Assembly (NCBI GenBank): GCA_964500965.1 | Contig: CAZCQZ010000040.1 | Span: forward strand, 1-15,812 | DNA from: JAISGQ01 sp964500965 | GTDB lineage: Bacteria; Bacillota; Clostridia; Oscillospirales; Acutalibacteraceae | DNA: 15,812 nucleotides | Direction: 5' to 3' | Made by a program: the position numbers and the translations under genes | Notes under the pieces: model-generated | What the model was told of the DNA's origin: nothing | The model's input: the letters and a program-made list of their open reading frames with translations, nothing else | The model's database searches: none | Part shown: piece by piece, positions 1-6,025 of the stretch | How the letters are laid out: each line of letters starts with the position of its first letter | Position numbering within the stretch: position 1 is the first letter of the stretch

Positions 1-75
1 GTTGCTTATCATTATTTAGGGGATTTTCGACTGCACTTTTCTTGACAATTCCATAAGGATTCCCTCCCTAAACGA

Positions 76-205
76 CCAAAAGGGTTGCCATACCTGCCGT
101 GATAAAGCTCATTTCCTTAACCAGTACCGTTTTTACGGCAGGTATTACCTCATTCCTCAAACCAACTTAACTCAATTCCCTTTTGGAATACCCTTTACAG
201 GGTAT
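76..205. repeat. Nested inverted repeats at the left edge, no gene
   Basis: Bases 1-216 hold no convincing gene. They contain three inverted repeats: CCAAAAGGG at 76-84 with CCCTTTTGG at 178-186; an 11-base arm ATACCTGCCGT at 90-100 with its exact complement at 135-145; and ATACCC at 188-193 with GGGTAT at 200-205. The first two are nested and could fold into one structured RNA or mark the end of a mobile element. On the minus strand there are only very short open stretches with a ribosome-binding-like GGGAGG before a 12-codon ORF, and I recognise no protein. Function unknown. Confidence 0.5.
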
Positions 206-216
206 GTCGCTTGTAC

Positions 217-305
217 GGTAATTGAAAATTTTCAACCGCCCTAAAATTCAACTCCGTAGGGGACGACGTCCTCGGCGTCCCGTTGTGGGATTGAACGATA
301 AATTT
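217..305 (+). repeat. Interspersed repeat, family B, copy 1
   Basis: It starts with the perfect 14-bp palindrome TTGAAAATTTTCAA (222-235), followed by a GC-rich hairpin in which GGGACG and CGTCCC can pair, and ends in CGATAAATT. Near-identical sequence occurs at 15704-15791 and a decayed copy at 5936-6001. This is the only copy in the window not attached to a two-hairpin (family A) array. Non-coding. Confidence 0.75.
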
Positions 306-448
306 TAATTTTCACGTGAGATACAGAAAAAACCGACACCGCACTGTGGTCGTTACATGAGGAAAGCAGAGTAATTCTCTCACTCATCGCTTTCCACTTC
401 CCAAAAATGAAAAATTATTGATTTTGGAAAGTGAATTTCAATTGCTTT

Positions 449-481
449 GCGGTGCAGCCCTATTTTACCGGGCTGCACCGC
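449..481 (-). terminator. Strong hairpin downstream of the phosphate operon
   Basis: A perfect 12-bp stem (449-460 with 470-481, arms GCGGTGCAGCCC/GGGCTGCACCGC) with a 9-base loop lies about 100 bases past the stop of the PhoU-like gene. It is not followed by a clean T-run on the minus strand, so it may act as a termination or mRNA-stabilising structure rather than a textbook intrinsic terminator. There is no gene before it inside the window on the plus strand. Confidence 0.45.
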
Positions 482-498
482 ACCTTACATAAAAGCTT

Positions 499-531
499 TT
501 ACGGGAGATGCGGTTTCCGCATCTCCCGTAA
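499..531 (-). terminator. Second tandem hairpin after the phosphate operon
   Basis: A perfect 13-bp stem (501-513 with 517-529, arms ACGGGAGATGCGG/CCGCATCTCCCGT), extended by two T:A pairs on the outside and closed by a three-base loop. It lies about 50 bases downstream of the PhoU-like stop codon, directly before the hairpin at 449-481 in transcription order. Read on the minus strand it is followed by AAAAGCTTTT, so the U-tract is weak. Confidence 0.5.
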
Positions 532-580
532 TTTATATCTCTCCCTCATGAAAACAAAAACGACCACCCCGATTTATACG

Positions 581-1207
581 TCAGGAATTTTTCAAAATCA
601 CCGTTTCCACTGCGTCCGCAACGTGTTCGCAACGGTCACAGCAGCGTTCCAGAAAATCGTAAATTTCTTTCCACGCGCACAGCTCGGCGGCAGATGCCGT
701 GCCTGTATACAGTGTATGCATGGCTTCGATATAAACCCTGTCCGCCTGCTCCTCAAGGTTATTCACCGCGACTATGTGCTCCTTGACCTCCGGCAGCTTC
801 TTTTTAAAACCCTCAAAATCCGCCAGAAGCTTTGTCAGCTCGGCGCAAAGCTCACCGACAATATCCGACATCTGACGGGCTTCGTCCCGAATTTTGCGAA
901 TGTCGAACATGTAAAGCCGCAGCATAACGTCCTCAATGCCGTCCACTACCTGGTCAAGCTCACTGCCCAGGGCAACAATATCGTCGCGGTCGATTGGCGG
1001 CAGAAATTCCCTCAGCAGTTGTTCGTGCATATCATGCTTAATAATATCGGCACTGTGCTCAATCTCGTGGATTTTTTCAAGCATGTCACCTATGTCCTCA
1101 CTCTGATAGTTTGCAAGACATTTTTTGAGATACTCCGCCGCCTTTACAGCGCAGGCTGACATCTCGCAAAAGAATTCAAAATAACTGTACGCACCTTTTT
1201 TTGCCAT
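581..1207 (-). CDS. PhoU-like DUF47 family phosphate transport regulator
   Basis: 208 residues, all helical in character, matching the DUF47/PhoU_div family (TIGR00153-type) that accompanies PiT phosphate transporters. Acidic/His motifs typical of PhoU-like helical bundles are visible: IHEIEHSADIIKHDM near residues 46-60, a central LDQVVDGIEDVM stretch, LEEQADRVYIEAM near 151-163 and CEHVADAVETVIL at the C-terminus. In PhoU relatives such E/D clusters bind metal ions, and the protein is thought to modulate phosphate uptake from the cytoplasmic side. The ATG at 1207 is preceded by AAGGAGG at eight bases. It lies 37 bases downstream of the PiT gene in the same direction, so the two are surely co-transcribed. 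Family assignment is strong; the regulatory role is inferred from family and context. Confidence 0.9.
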   Translation of the reverse strand: MAKKGAYSYFEFFCEMSACAVKAAEYLKKCLANYQSEDIGDMLEKIHEIEHSADIIKHDMHEQLLREFLPPIDRDDIVALGSELDQVVDGIEDVMLRLYMFDIRKIRDEARQMSDIVGELCAELTKLLADFEGFKKKLPEVKEHIVAVNNLEEQADRVYIEAMHTLYTGTASAAELCAWKEIYDFLERCCDRCEHVADAVETVILKNS

Positions 1208-1244
1208 TATATTTTCCTCCTTATATACAATCTGTAATATTTGT

Positions 1245-2297
1245 TTAGAATATTACAATAAACAGCTTTGCCATCAGGTATCCCACCAGACCACAGCCGG
1301 GGAAAGTCAGCACCCATGTCAGCACCATTTCCTTAACAACGCTCCAGTTCACCCTTTTCACGCTTCGCGCCGCGCCAACGCCCATAATTGCGGTAGTTTT
1401 GGTGTGGGTCGTGGAAACGGGAATACCGGTTATGCTTGAGATTAGCAGACAACCTGCCGCCGCAAGGTCGGCGGAAAAGCCCTGATAGGTTTCAAGCTTT
1501 ACCATGTCCATTCCTACGGATTTTATGATTCTGTAACCGCCGATTGACGTGCCCAGTCCCATAACCGCCGCGCACAGCACCATGAGCCACAGAGGAACGG
1601 CAACATCTCCGGTGCTCGCCTGACCCTGTACGAGAAACATTCCCAGCAGAAAAACGCCGATAAATTTCTGACCGTCCTGTGCACCGTGCATGAACGCCAT
1701 CGCCGCCGCACCGCCGATTTGTCCTTTTTTGAAAATTTCATCGGTGCGAAGCTTGTCTGCCCTGCGACAGATAAGCTCAACCCCTTTCACCGTCACAAAT
1801 CCCATGCCGAAGCCCAAAAATGTGGAAAGCCCCAGTCCGTAAATCACCTTAATCCATTCGCCGCCGTTAATGCCATCGAAGCCGTTGTTCAGCGCAATTG
1901 CAGCCCCGGAAAGCCCGGCTATCAGAGCGTGGCTTTCACTGGTGGGGATTCCGAACCACCAGGCAACCGTTGCCCACAGCACAATCGCAACCAGAGCCGC
2001 GCACAGTGCTATCAGCGCGTTTTCGGTGTTTGTTCCGAAATCCACCATGTTGTAAATGGTCATCGCCACTTTCTGGTTAACAAGGGTCATCACAAGCACA
2101 CCCAAGAGATTGAAAACCGCCGCCATGAGTATGGCAGGTCCTGCTTTCATGGCACGTGTGGAAACGCAGGTTGCAATTGCGTTGGGCGCGTCTGTCCAGC
2201 CGTTTACAAGTATCACCGCCAGCACCAGCACGGTTGTTATTATCAGCGGTGGGTGCTGTACCATTTGCGACAGATAGTCAATCAAAGTCAAGGACAT
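1245..2297 (-). CDS. pit: Inorganic phosphate transporter, PiT family
   Basis: 350 residues with about ten hydrophobic segments. The two inverted PiT signature halves are present: NGWTDAPNAIAT near residue 32 with GIPTSESHALIAG near 116, and HGAQDGQKF near 204 with GIPVSTTHTKTTA near 292. PiT proteins carry phosphate, usually as a metal-phosphate complex, into the cell by proton or sodium symport. The large hydrophilic loop of long PiT proteins is short here, as is usual in bacteria. The start ATG at 2297 follows AAAGGA at eight bases. It is the first gene of a two-gene operon with the PhoU-like gene. Upstream lie a promoter and four PhoP-type boxes, so induction under phosphate limitation is likely. 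Confidence 0.93.
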   Translation of the reverse strand: MSLTLIDYLSQMVQHPPLIITTVLVLAVILVNGWTDAPNAIATCVSTRAMKAGPAILMAAVFNLLGVLVMTLVNQKVAMTIYNMVDFGTNTENALIALCAALVAIVLWATVAWWFGIPTSESHALIAGLSGAAIALNNGFDGINGGEWIKVIYGLGLSTFLGFGMGFVTVKGVELICRRADKLRTDEIFKKGQIGGAAAMAFMHGAQDGQKFIGVFLLGMFLVQGQASTGDVAVPLWLMVLCAAVMGLGTSIGGYRIIKSVGMDMVKLETYQGFSADLAAAGCLLISSITGIPVSTTHTKTTAIMGVGAARSVKRVNWSVVKEMVLTWVLTFPGCGLVGYLMAKLFIVIF

Positions 2298-2344
2298 ATT
2301 ATCATTCCTTTCACATCTCGTCTGATTTTATTTTCCTCAACTTC

Positions 2345-2372
2345 AGTATATCTATTCGCGGTGAAATCACAA
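2345..2372 (-). promoter_or_regulatory. Promoter of the pit/PhoU-like operon
   Basis: On the minus strand TTGTGA (2367-2372) and TATACT (2345-2350) are separated by 16 bases, about 48 bases before the pit start codon. The -35 is weak, as expected for an activator-dependent promoter, and the TTTAAC boxes begin immediately upstream of it. Confidence 0.6.
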
Positions 2373-2420
2373 GTTAAATGTCAGTTAAAAGTTTTGCCGC
2401 GAAGTTAAATCCGTGTTAAA
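2373..2420 (-). promoter_or_regulatory. PhoP box: four TTTAAC direct repeats
   Basis: Four identical TTTAAC hexamers on the minus strand at 2415-2420, 2404-2409, 2384-2389 and 2373-2378. Their start-to-start spacings are 11, 20 and 11 bases, i.e. two pairs one helical turn apart and two turns between pairs. Bacillus-type PhoP boxes are TT(A/C/T)ACA-like direct repeats with about 11-base periodicity just upstream of the -35. The position before a phosphate transporter gene makes PhoP control the natural reading. Confidence 0.75.
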
Positions 2421-2551
2421 GACAGGATTTTTCGCGACAAAATTTAATAATATATGTTTTTATTTGAATATTTTGAGACGATTTAAGATTCTTTCTTGAT
2501 ATATCGGAATTTATCGTTTGTGCCCCCTGCTACAGCAATTTGAAAATCCGT

Positions 2552-2596
2552 AAAAAACAGTAATGGGCTGTAAAAAGCTTGCGCTTTTTACAGCCC
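2552..2596 (-). terminator. Intrinsic terminator of the rpmG-rplA operon
   Basis: A perfect 15-bp inverted repeat (2564-2578 with 2583-2596 plus the outer T:A pair, arms beginning TGGGCTGTAAAAAGC) with a four-base loop lies 27 bases past the rplA stop. On the minus strand it is followed after six bases by TTTTTT (2552-2557). The stem closely resembles that of the terminator at 9171-9201. Confidence 0.85.
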
Positions 2597-2622
2597 ACTT
2601 TCGGCTTATTATTCCTTTAAAA

Positions 2623-3339
2623 TCAGTTGTTATCGCCGGAAGCGGCATAAGTAACCTTAGAGGGGTTAATCTTAACGCCGGGACCCATGGTGGAAGCGAT
2701 AACGCAGGACTTGATGTACTGACCCTTTGCAGCGGCAGGCTTTGCCTTGTTGATAGCACCCATGAGGGTTTCAAGGTTTTCGGTGAGCTTATCTGCGCCG
2801 AAAGAAACCTTACCGATGGGGCAGTGAATGATGTTGGTCTTGTCAAGACGATACTCAATCTTACCTGCCTTAGCTTCGGTGATAGCCTTAGCGATGTCGG
2901 GGGTAACGGTACCTGCCTTGGGGTTAGGCATAAGTCCGCGAGGACCGAGAACCTTACCGAGACGACCGACCATACCCATCATATCGGGAGTGGTGATGAG
3001 AACGTCGAAGTCCATCCAGTTTTCATGCTGAATCTTCTGGAGGAACTCATCGTTGCCTGCATACTCTGCGCCGGCAGCCTTTGCAGCCTCGATTTTATCG
3101 TCCTTGCAGATTGCGAGAACACGAACGGTCTTACCGGTGCCGTTGGGAAGAACGATAGCACCGCGAACCTGCTGGTCAGCGTGACGACCGTCAACACCCA
3201 ACTTGATGTGGATTTCAACAGTCTCGTCGAACTTTGCGGAAGCGGTGTCGCAGACAGCCTTGCAAGCCTCGGCGACATCGTAAAGGTTTGCTCTGTCGTA
3301 CTTCTTCAGAGCGTCTGTATATTTCTTACCGTGTTTCAT
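2623..3339 (-). CDS. rplA: 50S ribosomal protein L1
   Basis: 238 residues, the usual length for bacterial L1. Family hallmarks are clear: the N-terminal MKHGKKYTDALKKYD, the central TTPDMMGMVGRLGKVLGPRG followed by LMPNPKAGTVT (about residues 116-146), and the C-terminal TMGPGVKIN segment. L1 binds 23S rRNA in the mobile stalk next to the E site and is also the translational repressor of its own mRNA. The ATG at 3339 follows GGAGG at seven bases. It is the last gene of rpmG-secE-nusG-rplK-rplA; a strong terminator follows and rplJ-rplL are not next. Two leader structures resembling the 23S rRNA L1 site sit before rplK and before this gene. Confidence 0.97.
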   Translation of the reverse strand: MKHGKKYTDALKKYDRANLYDVAEACKAVCDTASAKFDETVEIHIKLGVDGRHADQQVRGAIVLPNGTGKTVRVLAICKDDKIEAAKAAGAEYAGNDEFLQKIQHENWMDFDVLITTPDMMGMVGRLGKVLGPRGLMPNPKAGTVTPDIAKAITEAKAGKIEYRLDKTNIIHCPIGKVSFGADKLTENLETLMGAINKAKPAAAKGQYIKSCVIASTMGPGVKINPSKVTYAASGDNN

Positions 3340-3357
3340 TTATAAACCTCCAAAATA

Positions 3358-3406
3358 GTGGTGATGGGTGAGCCAAAGCTCCCCGGGGCGGAAAATATCC
3401 TCCCAC
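3358..3406 (-). promoter_or_regulatory. Putative L1 autoregulatory leader before rplA
   Basis: In the rplK-rplA gap the minus strand reads GTGGGAGG (ending at 3406) and closes with ATCACCAC at 3358. GTGG and CCAC pair, and an inner GGGGAGC/GCTC-ACCC hairpin forms. E. coli 23S rRNA has GUGGGAGG and AAUACCAC at the base of the L1 stalk, so this is a likely mRNA mimic bound by L1. It sits 8-10 bases upstream of the rplA ribosome binding site. Confidence 0.65.
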
Positions 3407-3421
3407 TTTTTCTTGGGGCAA

Positions 3422-3847
3422 TTAGTCCTCTACGACTACGCCCATGCTGCGTGCTGTACCCTCTATCATGCTCATAGCTGTCTCAATTGTAGCAGCGTTG
3501 AGGTCGGGCATCTTCAGCTCGGCAATCTCTCTGACCTGTGCTCTCTTGATAGTAGCGACCTTGGTCTTGTTGGGAGCACCTGAACCGGACTCGATTGCAC
3601 ACTTTTTCTTAATAAGAACAGCAGCAGGCGGAGTCTTGGTGATAAAGGAGAAAGAGCGGTCTGCATAAACAGTGATAACGACGGGGATTACAAGACCGAC
3701 ATCGTTCTTTGTGCGCTCGTTGAACTCCTTTGTGAACTGCATGATGTTAACGCCGTGCTGACCGAGTGCAGGGCCGACGGGGGGAGCCGGTGTAGCCTTG
3801 CCTGCGGGGATTTGAAGTTTAATATAACCTGTTACTTTCTGAGCCAT
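3422..3847 (-). CDS. rplK: 50S ribosomal protein L11
   Basis: 141 residues from the ATG at 3847 (MAQKVTGYIKLQIPAGKATP), the standard L11 length. The N-terminal PPVGPALGQHGVNIMQF signature contacts thiostrepton-type drugs and release/elongation factors; the C-terminal RNA-binding domain (GSGAPNKTKVATIKRAQVRE and IEGTARSMGVVV) grips the GTPase-associated region of 23S rRNA. The open frame extends six codons upstream to a TTG, but that would overlap the GGAGG site itself, so 3847 is the better start, with an 11-base spacing. Fourth gene of the rpmG-rplA operon. The leader before it carries an L1-stalk mimic. Confidence 0.96.
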   Translation of the reverse strand: MAQKVTGYIKLQIPAGKATPAPPVGPALGQHGVNIMQFTKEFNERTKNDVGLVIPVVITVYADRSFSFITKTPPAAVLIKKKCAIESGSGAPNKTKVATIKRAQVREIAELKMPDLNAATIETAMSMIEGTARSMGVVVED

Positions 3848-3870
3848 TTGAAATTGCACCTCCAAAATTC

Positions 3871-3912
3871 GTGGTAGTTATCGGAAATTTCACACATGAG
3901 ATTTCCTCCCAC
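3871..3912 (-). promoter_or_regulatory. Putative L1 autoregulatory leader before rplK
   Basis: Minus strand: GTGGGAGGAAAT (from 3912) ... ATTTCCGATAACTACCAC (to 3871). Stems GTGG/CCAC and GGAAAT/ATTTCC flank an asymmetric internal loop (GA against GATAACTA). The outer sequence reproduces the GUGGGAGG...AAUACCAC base of the 23S rRNA L1 stalk, the known L1 target. A separate 7-bp hairpin (GCCTTTG/CAAAGGC) precedes it near 3917-3938. Confidence 0.72.
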
Positions 3913-3946
3913 CTGTGCCTTTGAAAACAGCCAAAGGCAAAAGCCG

Positions 3947-4489
3947 TCAGTCAAGCGGTACTACCGACCCGACCGGAAGCTCGACCGGTGTTTCGCGGCC
4001 GAACATACTGATGTTTACATTAACTATACCCTTTGCGGTGTCAATATCGGTGACGGTTGCAAACATGCCCTCAAACATACCGTCAACCACCTTGACAGAA
4101 TCACCGACCTCAAAGGGTGCCTCAACCTGAGTAGTGCCGACGCCCATGCGCGCCACTTCCTCATCGGAAAGAGGAATAGGCTCGGAATCCGGACCTACAA
4201 AGCCGGTGCAGCCTCTGATATTGCGCACGAGATACCATGTATCATCGGTGACAATCATCTTAACCAGCACATAGCCGGGGAAGGTCTTGCGCTCGACTTC
4301 CTTTTCCTCACCGTTCTCCAGCTCCGTGACCTTTTCAACAGGCACTCTGACCTCCTGAATCATGTGCTGAAGTCCGCGGTTTTCGACCACCTGCTCAATG
4401 TTTGTGGCGACCTTGTTCTCATAGCCCGAAAAGGTGTGAACCACATACCAGAGAGCTTCCGGTGAATAATCTCTGTGATTTTCTGCCAT
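3947..4489 (-). CDS. nusG: Transcription termination/antitermination factor NusG
   Basis: 180 residues. The NGN domain spans about residues 12-110 (ALWYVVHTFSGYENKVA, then the conserved KTFPGYVLVKM and GFVGP motifs) and the KOW domain about 122-178 (GDSVKVVDGMFEGMFATV). NusG binds the clamp helices of RNA polymerase through NGN and modulates pausing, Rho action and coupling to the ribosome. The start at 4489 follows GGAGG at eight bases. It lies 43 bases after secE and about 100 bases before rplK, the classic arrangement. Nothing unusual in length or motifs. Confidence 0.97.
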   Translation of the reverse strand: MAENHRDYSPEALWYVVHTFSGYENKVATNIEQVVENRGLQHMIQEVRVPVEKVTELENGEEKEVERKTFPGYVLVKMIVTDDTWYLVRNIRGCTGFVGPDSEPIPLSDEEVARMGVGTTQVEAPFEVGDSVKVVDGMFEGMFATVTDIDTAKGIVNVNISMFGRETPVELPVGSVVPLD

Positions 4490-4532
4490 TTGCCGTGCCT
4501 CCTTTTACACGCGGTTTATGTACGATGGTACA

Positions 4533-5123
4533 TTACTCTGCGTCTGTTGCGGAAGCGTCTGCGCCGCTGGCAGTTACTGCTGTGTTGTTGCCTGCTGTGT
4601 CGGAGCTGAGTGCGCTTGCAATGCTTTCAATATAGCTCGCATAGCTGTCGGCATAGGACTCCGCTACATCGGAAGAAGAAGTTACGGTATCTTCTAGAAC
4701 TGCTCCCTCAATGGTAACAACATAATAGGAAGCATCGGGATACATATCGCTGATGCTTGCCTCGGACAAATCAGACTGGCTGAAAATGTCTGAAGTGGAC
4801 ATGAACTCAACATCAATGTCGTACTTTGTTCTGGTGTCGGTATTATCTACCGAGCTGTTGGAAGAAGTATCGGTATTGATTGAAAGGACTGCGTTACGAC
4901 CGAGGGTAAGAACACTGTCAACAATCCAGATGAATGCGCCGACAATGAGAACTACCACTACGGTTACGAGAGAATTTTTGACAACTTCCGGGAAAGTGGG
5001 CCATGAAATTTTCTTCAGTTCACTTCTGTACTCACGGAAGAATTTGGAAATCTTCTTGCCAAGACCGTCCTTTTTTTCTTTCTTGGCGACTTCCTTTTTT
5101 TCGAGATTCTTGTTGTCTGCCAT
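4533..5123 (-). CDS. secE: SecE translocase subunit with long acidic C-terminal extension
   Basis: 196 residues, whereas Gram-positive SecE is normally 60-80. Residues about 20-80 are typical: an amphipathic helix FFREYRSELKKISWPTFPEVV followed by one membrane span (about 51-72). SecE clamps SecY in the translocon. After residue 80 come about 115 residues rich in Ser, Thr, Asp and Ala, with only one Arg and one Lys. With the normal N-in topology this tail would lie outside the membrane. The frame is open throughout with no sign of fusion to a known domain. The ATG at 5123 lies 16 bases after the rpmG stop. SecE identity is firm; the tail is unexplained. Confidence 0.92.
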   Translation of the reverse strand: MADNKNLEKKEVAKKEKKDGLGKKISKFFREYRSELKKISWPTFPEVVKNSLVTVVVVLIVGAFIWIVDSVLTLGRNAVLSINTDTSSNSSVDNTDTRTKYDIDVEFMSTSDIFSQSDLSEASISDMYPDASYYVVTIEGAVLEDTVTSSSDVAESYADSYASYIESIASALSSDTAGNNTAVTASGADASATDAE

Positions 5124-5139
5124 TTTTCCTTTTGCCCCC

Positions 5140-5289
5140 TTATTTGCTTTCCTTGTGCAGGGTGTGCTTTCTGCAGAACTTGCAATACTTGTTCATCTCA
5201 AGCCTGTCGGGGTTGTTCTTCTTGTTCTTGTTGGTCACATAGTTGCGCTGCTTGCACTCCGTGCATGCCATGGTGATTTTAACTCGCAC
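5140..5289 (-). CDS. rpmG: 50S ribosomal protein L33 (zinc-binding type)
   Basis: 49 residues starting at a GTG (5289), read as M-R-V-K-I-T-M-A-C-T-E-C; GGAGG stands nine bases upstream, and a later in-frame ATG has no site of its own. Two CxxC pairs (Cys9/Cys12 and Cys36/Cys39) mark the zinc-binding (C+) form of L33. L33 is a small protein near the E site of the large subunit. It is the first gene of the rpmG-secE-nusG-rplK-rplA operon, about 100 bases downstream of the promoter, and ends 16 bases before secE. Length and end (HTLHKESK) match the family. Confidence 0.95.
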   Translation of the reverse strand: MRVKITMACTECKQRNYVTNKNKKNNPDRLEMNKYCKFCRKHTLHKESK

Positions 5290-5308
5290 TTAACGGCACC
5301 TCCTGATT

Positions 5309-5376
5309 ATACCGCATACAGCGGCATTTTTTAGCCTCCCTCGCCTGAATTTGAGGGCAACACAAAAAAAGCCCTC
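5309..5376 (-). promoter_or_regulatory. Hairpins in the rpmG 5' leader
   Basis: On the minus-strand transcript a GAGGGC/GCCCTC stem (5371-5376 with 5353-5358, U-rich 12-base loop) is followed by a seven-pair ATGCCGC/GCGGTAT stem with one G-U pair (5321-5327 with 5309-5315), ending five bases before the GGAGG site. They may modulate operon translation. On the plus strand the second would look like a terminator (TTTTTT follows), but nothing upstream needs one. Confidence 0.4.
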
Positions 5377-5390
5377 TGCGAGGTATAAGC

Positions 5391-5420
5391 AGTATACCAC
5401 AATTATCGGCTTGCCGTCAA
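5391..5420 (-). promoter_or_regulatory. Promoter of the rpmG-secE-nusG-rplK-rplA operon
   Basis: Minus strand TTGACG (5415-5420), an 18-base spacer, TATACT (5391-5396) preceded by TGG, i.e. an extended -10. It is the best vegetative promoter in the region and gives a leader of roughly 95 bases before the rpmG GTG. Confidence 0.8.
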
Positions 5421-5585
5421 GTGTTTTTCGGCTTTTTTCTGCGGTTTTTAAACCGTTCCCATAAATTGTGGCTTTTATTTAAAATGACAACTAAATGTTG
5501 AGCGGCGGTTGATTTCGCTCCCCCACTCCGTGATAAAATTTCTCCGCCGCTTCCGCGTTTACTGCATTGTGTTGAAATTTGTCGG

Positions 5586-5620
5586 AATTTATCAATGAGT
5601 TAAGTTAGAATGATAAATCC
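5586..5620. repeat. 35-base linker hairpin of the repeat arrays, copy 1
   Basis: It begins AATTTATCAA and ends TGATAAATC, so its ends ATTTATC/GATAAAT are inverted repeats. Closely similar 35-base copies lie at 5805-5839 and 15539-15573, always next to a family A unit. Region 5421-5585 before it shows no gene; it contains only an AGCGGCGG/CCGCCGCT inverted repeat (5501-5508, 5544-5551). Confidence 0.7.
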
Positions 5621-5631
5621 AAGCAATTAAT

Positions 5632-5687
5632 AATCCCTCAATCAAAGCCGCAGGTTTTGATACACTCCCTATTTACACAAGGGAGCC
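5632..5687 (+). repeat. Two-hairpin interspersed element, family A, unit 1
   Basis: Starts AATCCCTCA, then stem ATCAAAGCC/GGTTTTGAT (one G-T pair), then ACTCCCT, the conserved loop TTTACACAA and GGGAGCC. First unit of array 1, between the ribosomal operon promoter and the zinc-ribbon gene. Confidence 0.85.
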
Positions 5688-5742
5688 ATGGTAATTTGTT
5701 AAATTTCAGCTAACCGATAAATTCTGATTTATCGACAAACCT

Positions 5743-5800
5743 AAGTCCCCCTTGTGTAAATGGGGGATATTGAAGCCATTCGGCTTCAATCGGGGGATTG
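5743..5800 (-). repeat. Two-hairpin interspersed element, family A, unit 2
   Basis: Inverted relative to unit 1. Stems are CCCCC/GGGGG around the TTGTGTAAA loop (complement of TTTACACAA) and ATTGAAGCC/GGCTTCAAT, ending GGGGGATTG. Both stems differ in sequence from unit 1 but still pair. Confidence 0.85.
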
Positions 5801-5804
5801 TCAG

Positions 5805-5839
5805 AATTTATCAATAAGTTAAGGCAAAATGATAAATCT
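5805..5839. repeat. 35-base linker hairpin, copy 2
   Basis: Same AATTTATCAATAAGTTAAG...GATAAATC pattern as 5586-5620, following unit 2. Confidence 0.7.
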
Positions 5840-5852
5840 GAGCTATTGAAAA

Positions 5853-5931
5853 GGCAATACATCAATCAAAACCGTAGGTTTTGATATTTAACCGTAGGCT
5901 TTGATACGCTCCCCATTTACACAAGGGAGCC
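5853..5931 (+). repeat. Two-hairpin interspersed element, family A, unit 3
   Basis: As unit 6 in sequence (AAAACC-GTA-GGTTTT stem, CTCCCC, TTTACACAA, GGGAGCC) but carrying an internal near-perfect 20-base tandem duplication (5870-5889 and 5890-5909), which lengthens it to 79 bases. Confidence 0.82.
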
Positions 5932-5935
5932 ATTA

Positions 5936-6001
5936 TAACCGATAATTTTCAACCGTTCTGAAATCTAACTCCGTGGGTGGCGACGTTCTCGGCGTTTTGT
6001 T
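5936..6001 (+). repeat. Interspersed repeat, family B, decayed copy 2
   Basis: Recognisable ATTTTCAACCGTTCTGAAAT... and GCGACGTTCTCGGCGTTT segments, but the palindrome and the GGGACG/CGTCCC stem are damaged. It follows unit 3 directly, as copy 3 follows unit 6, and ends just before the stop of the zinc-ribbon gene. Confidence 0.65.
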
Positions 6002-6025
6002 AAAGAAAATCAGAGAGGTAAAGGC

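Noticed and set aside
1..216. Remains of a recombinase gene on the minus strand
   Set aside because: A short VIPAVKT-like stretch after a ribosome-site-like sequence recalls the start of some recombinases, but the frame closes after about 25 codons and nothing else matches.
431..1159. Long plus-strand open frame opposite the PhoU-like gene
   Set aside because: It is the antisense of a well-supported gene with a clear ribosome site; its protein has no recognisable motif and starts inside a hairpin region.
1686..2408. Plus-strand open frame of 240 codons opposite pit
   Set aside because: Antisense to the PiT gene and crossing its promoter; composition is His/Arg/Cys-rich in the way of shadow frames.
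5309..5332. Plus-strand intrinsic terminator
   Set aside because: The stem followed by TTTTTT looks right, but no plus-strand gene precedes it; it is better read as a minus-strand leader hairpin of rpmG.
5632..5931. CRISPR-like array
   Set aside because: Units alternate in orientation, vary in length and have no unique spacers of constant size; no cas gene is near.
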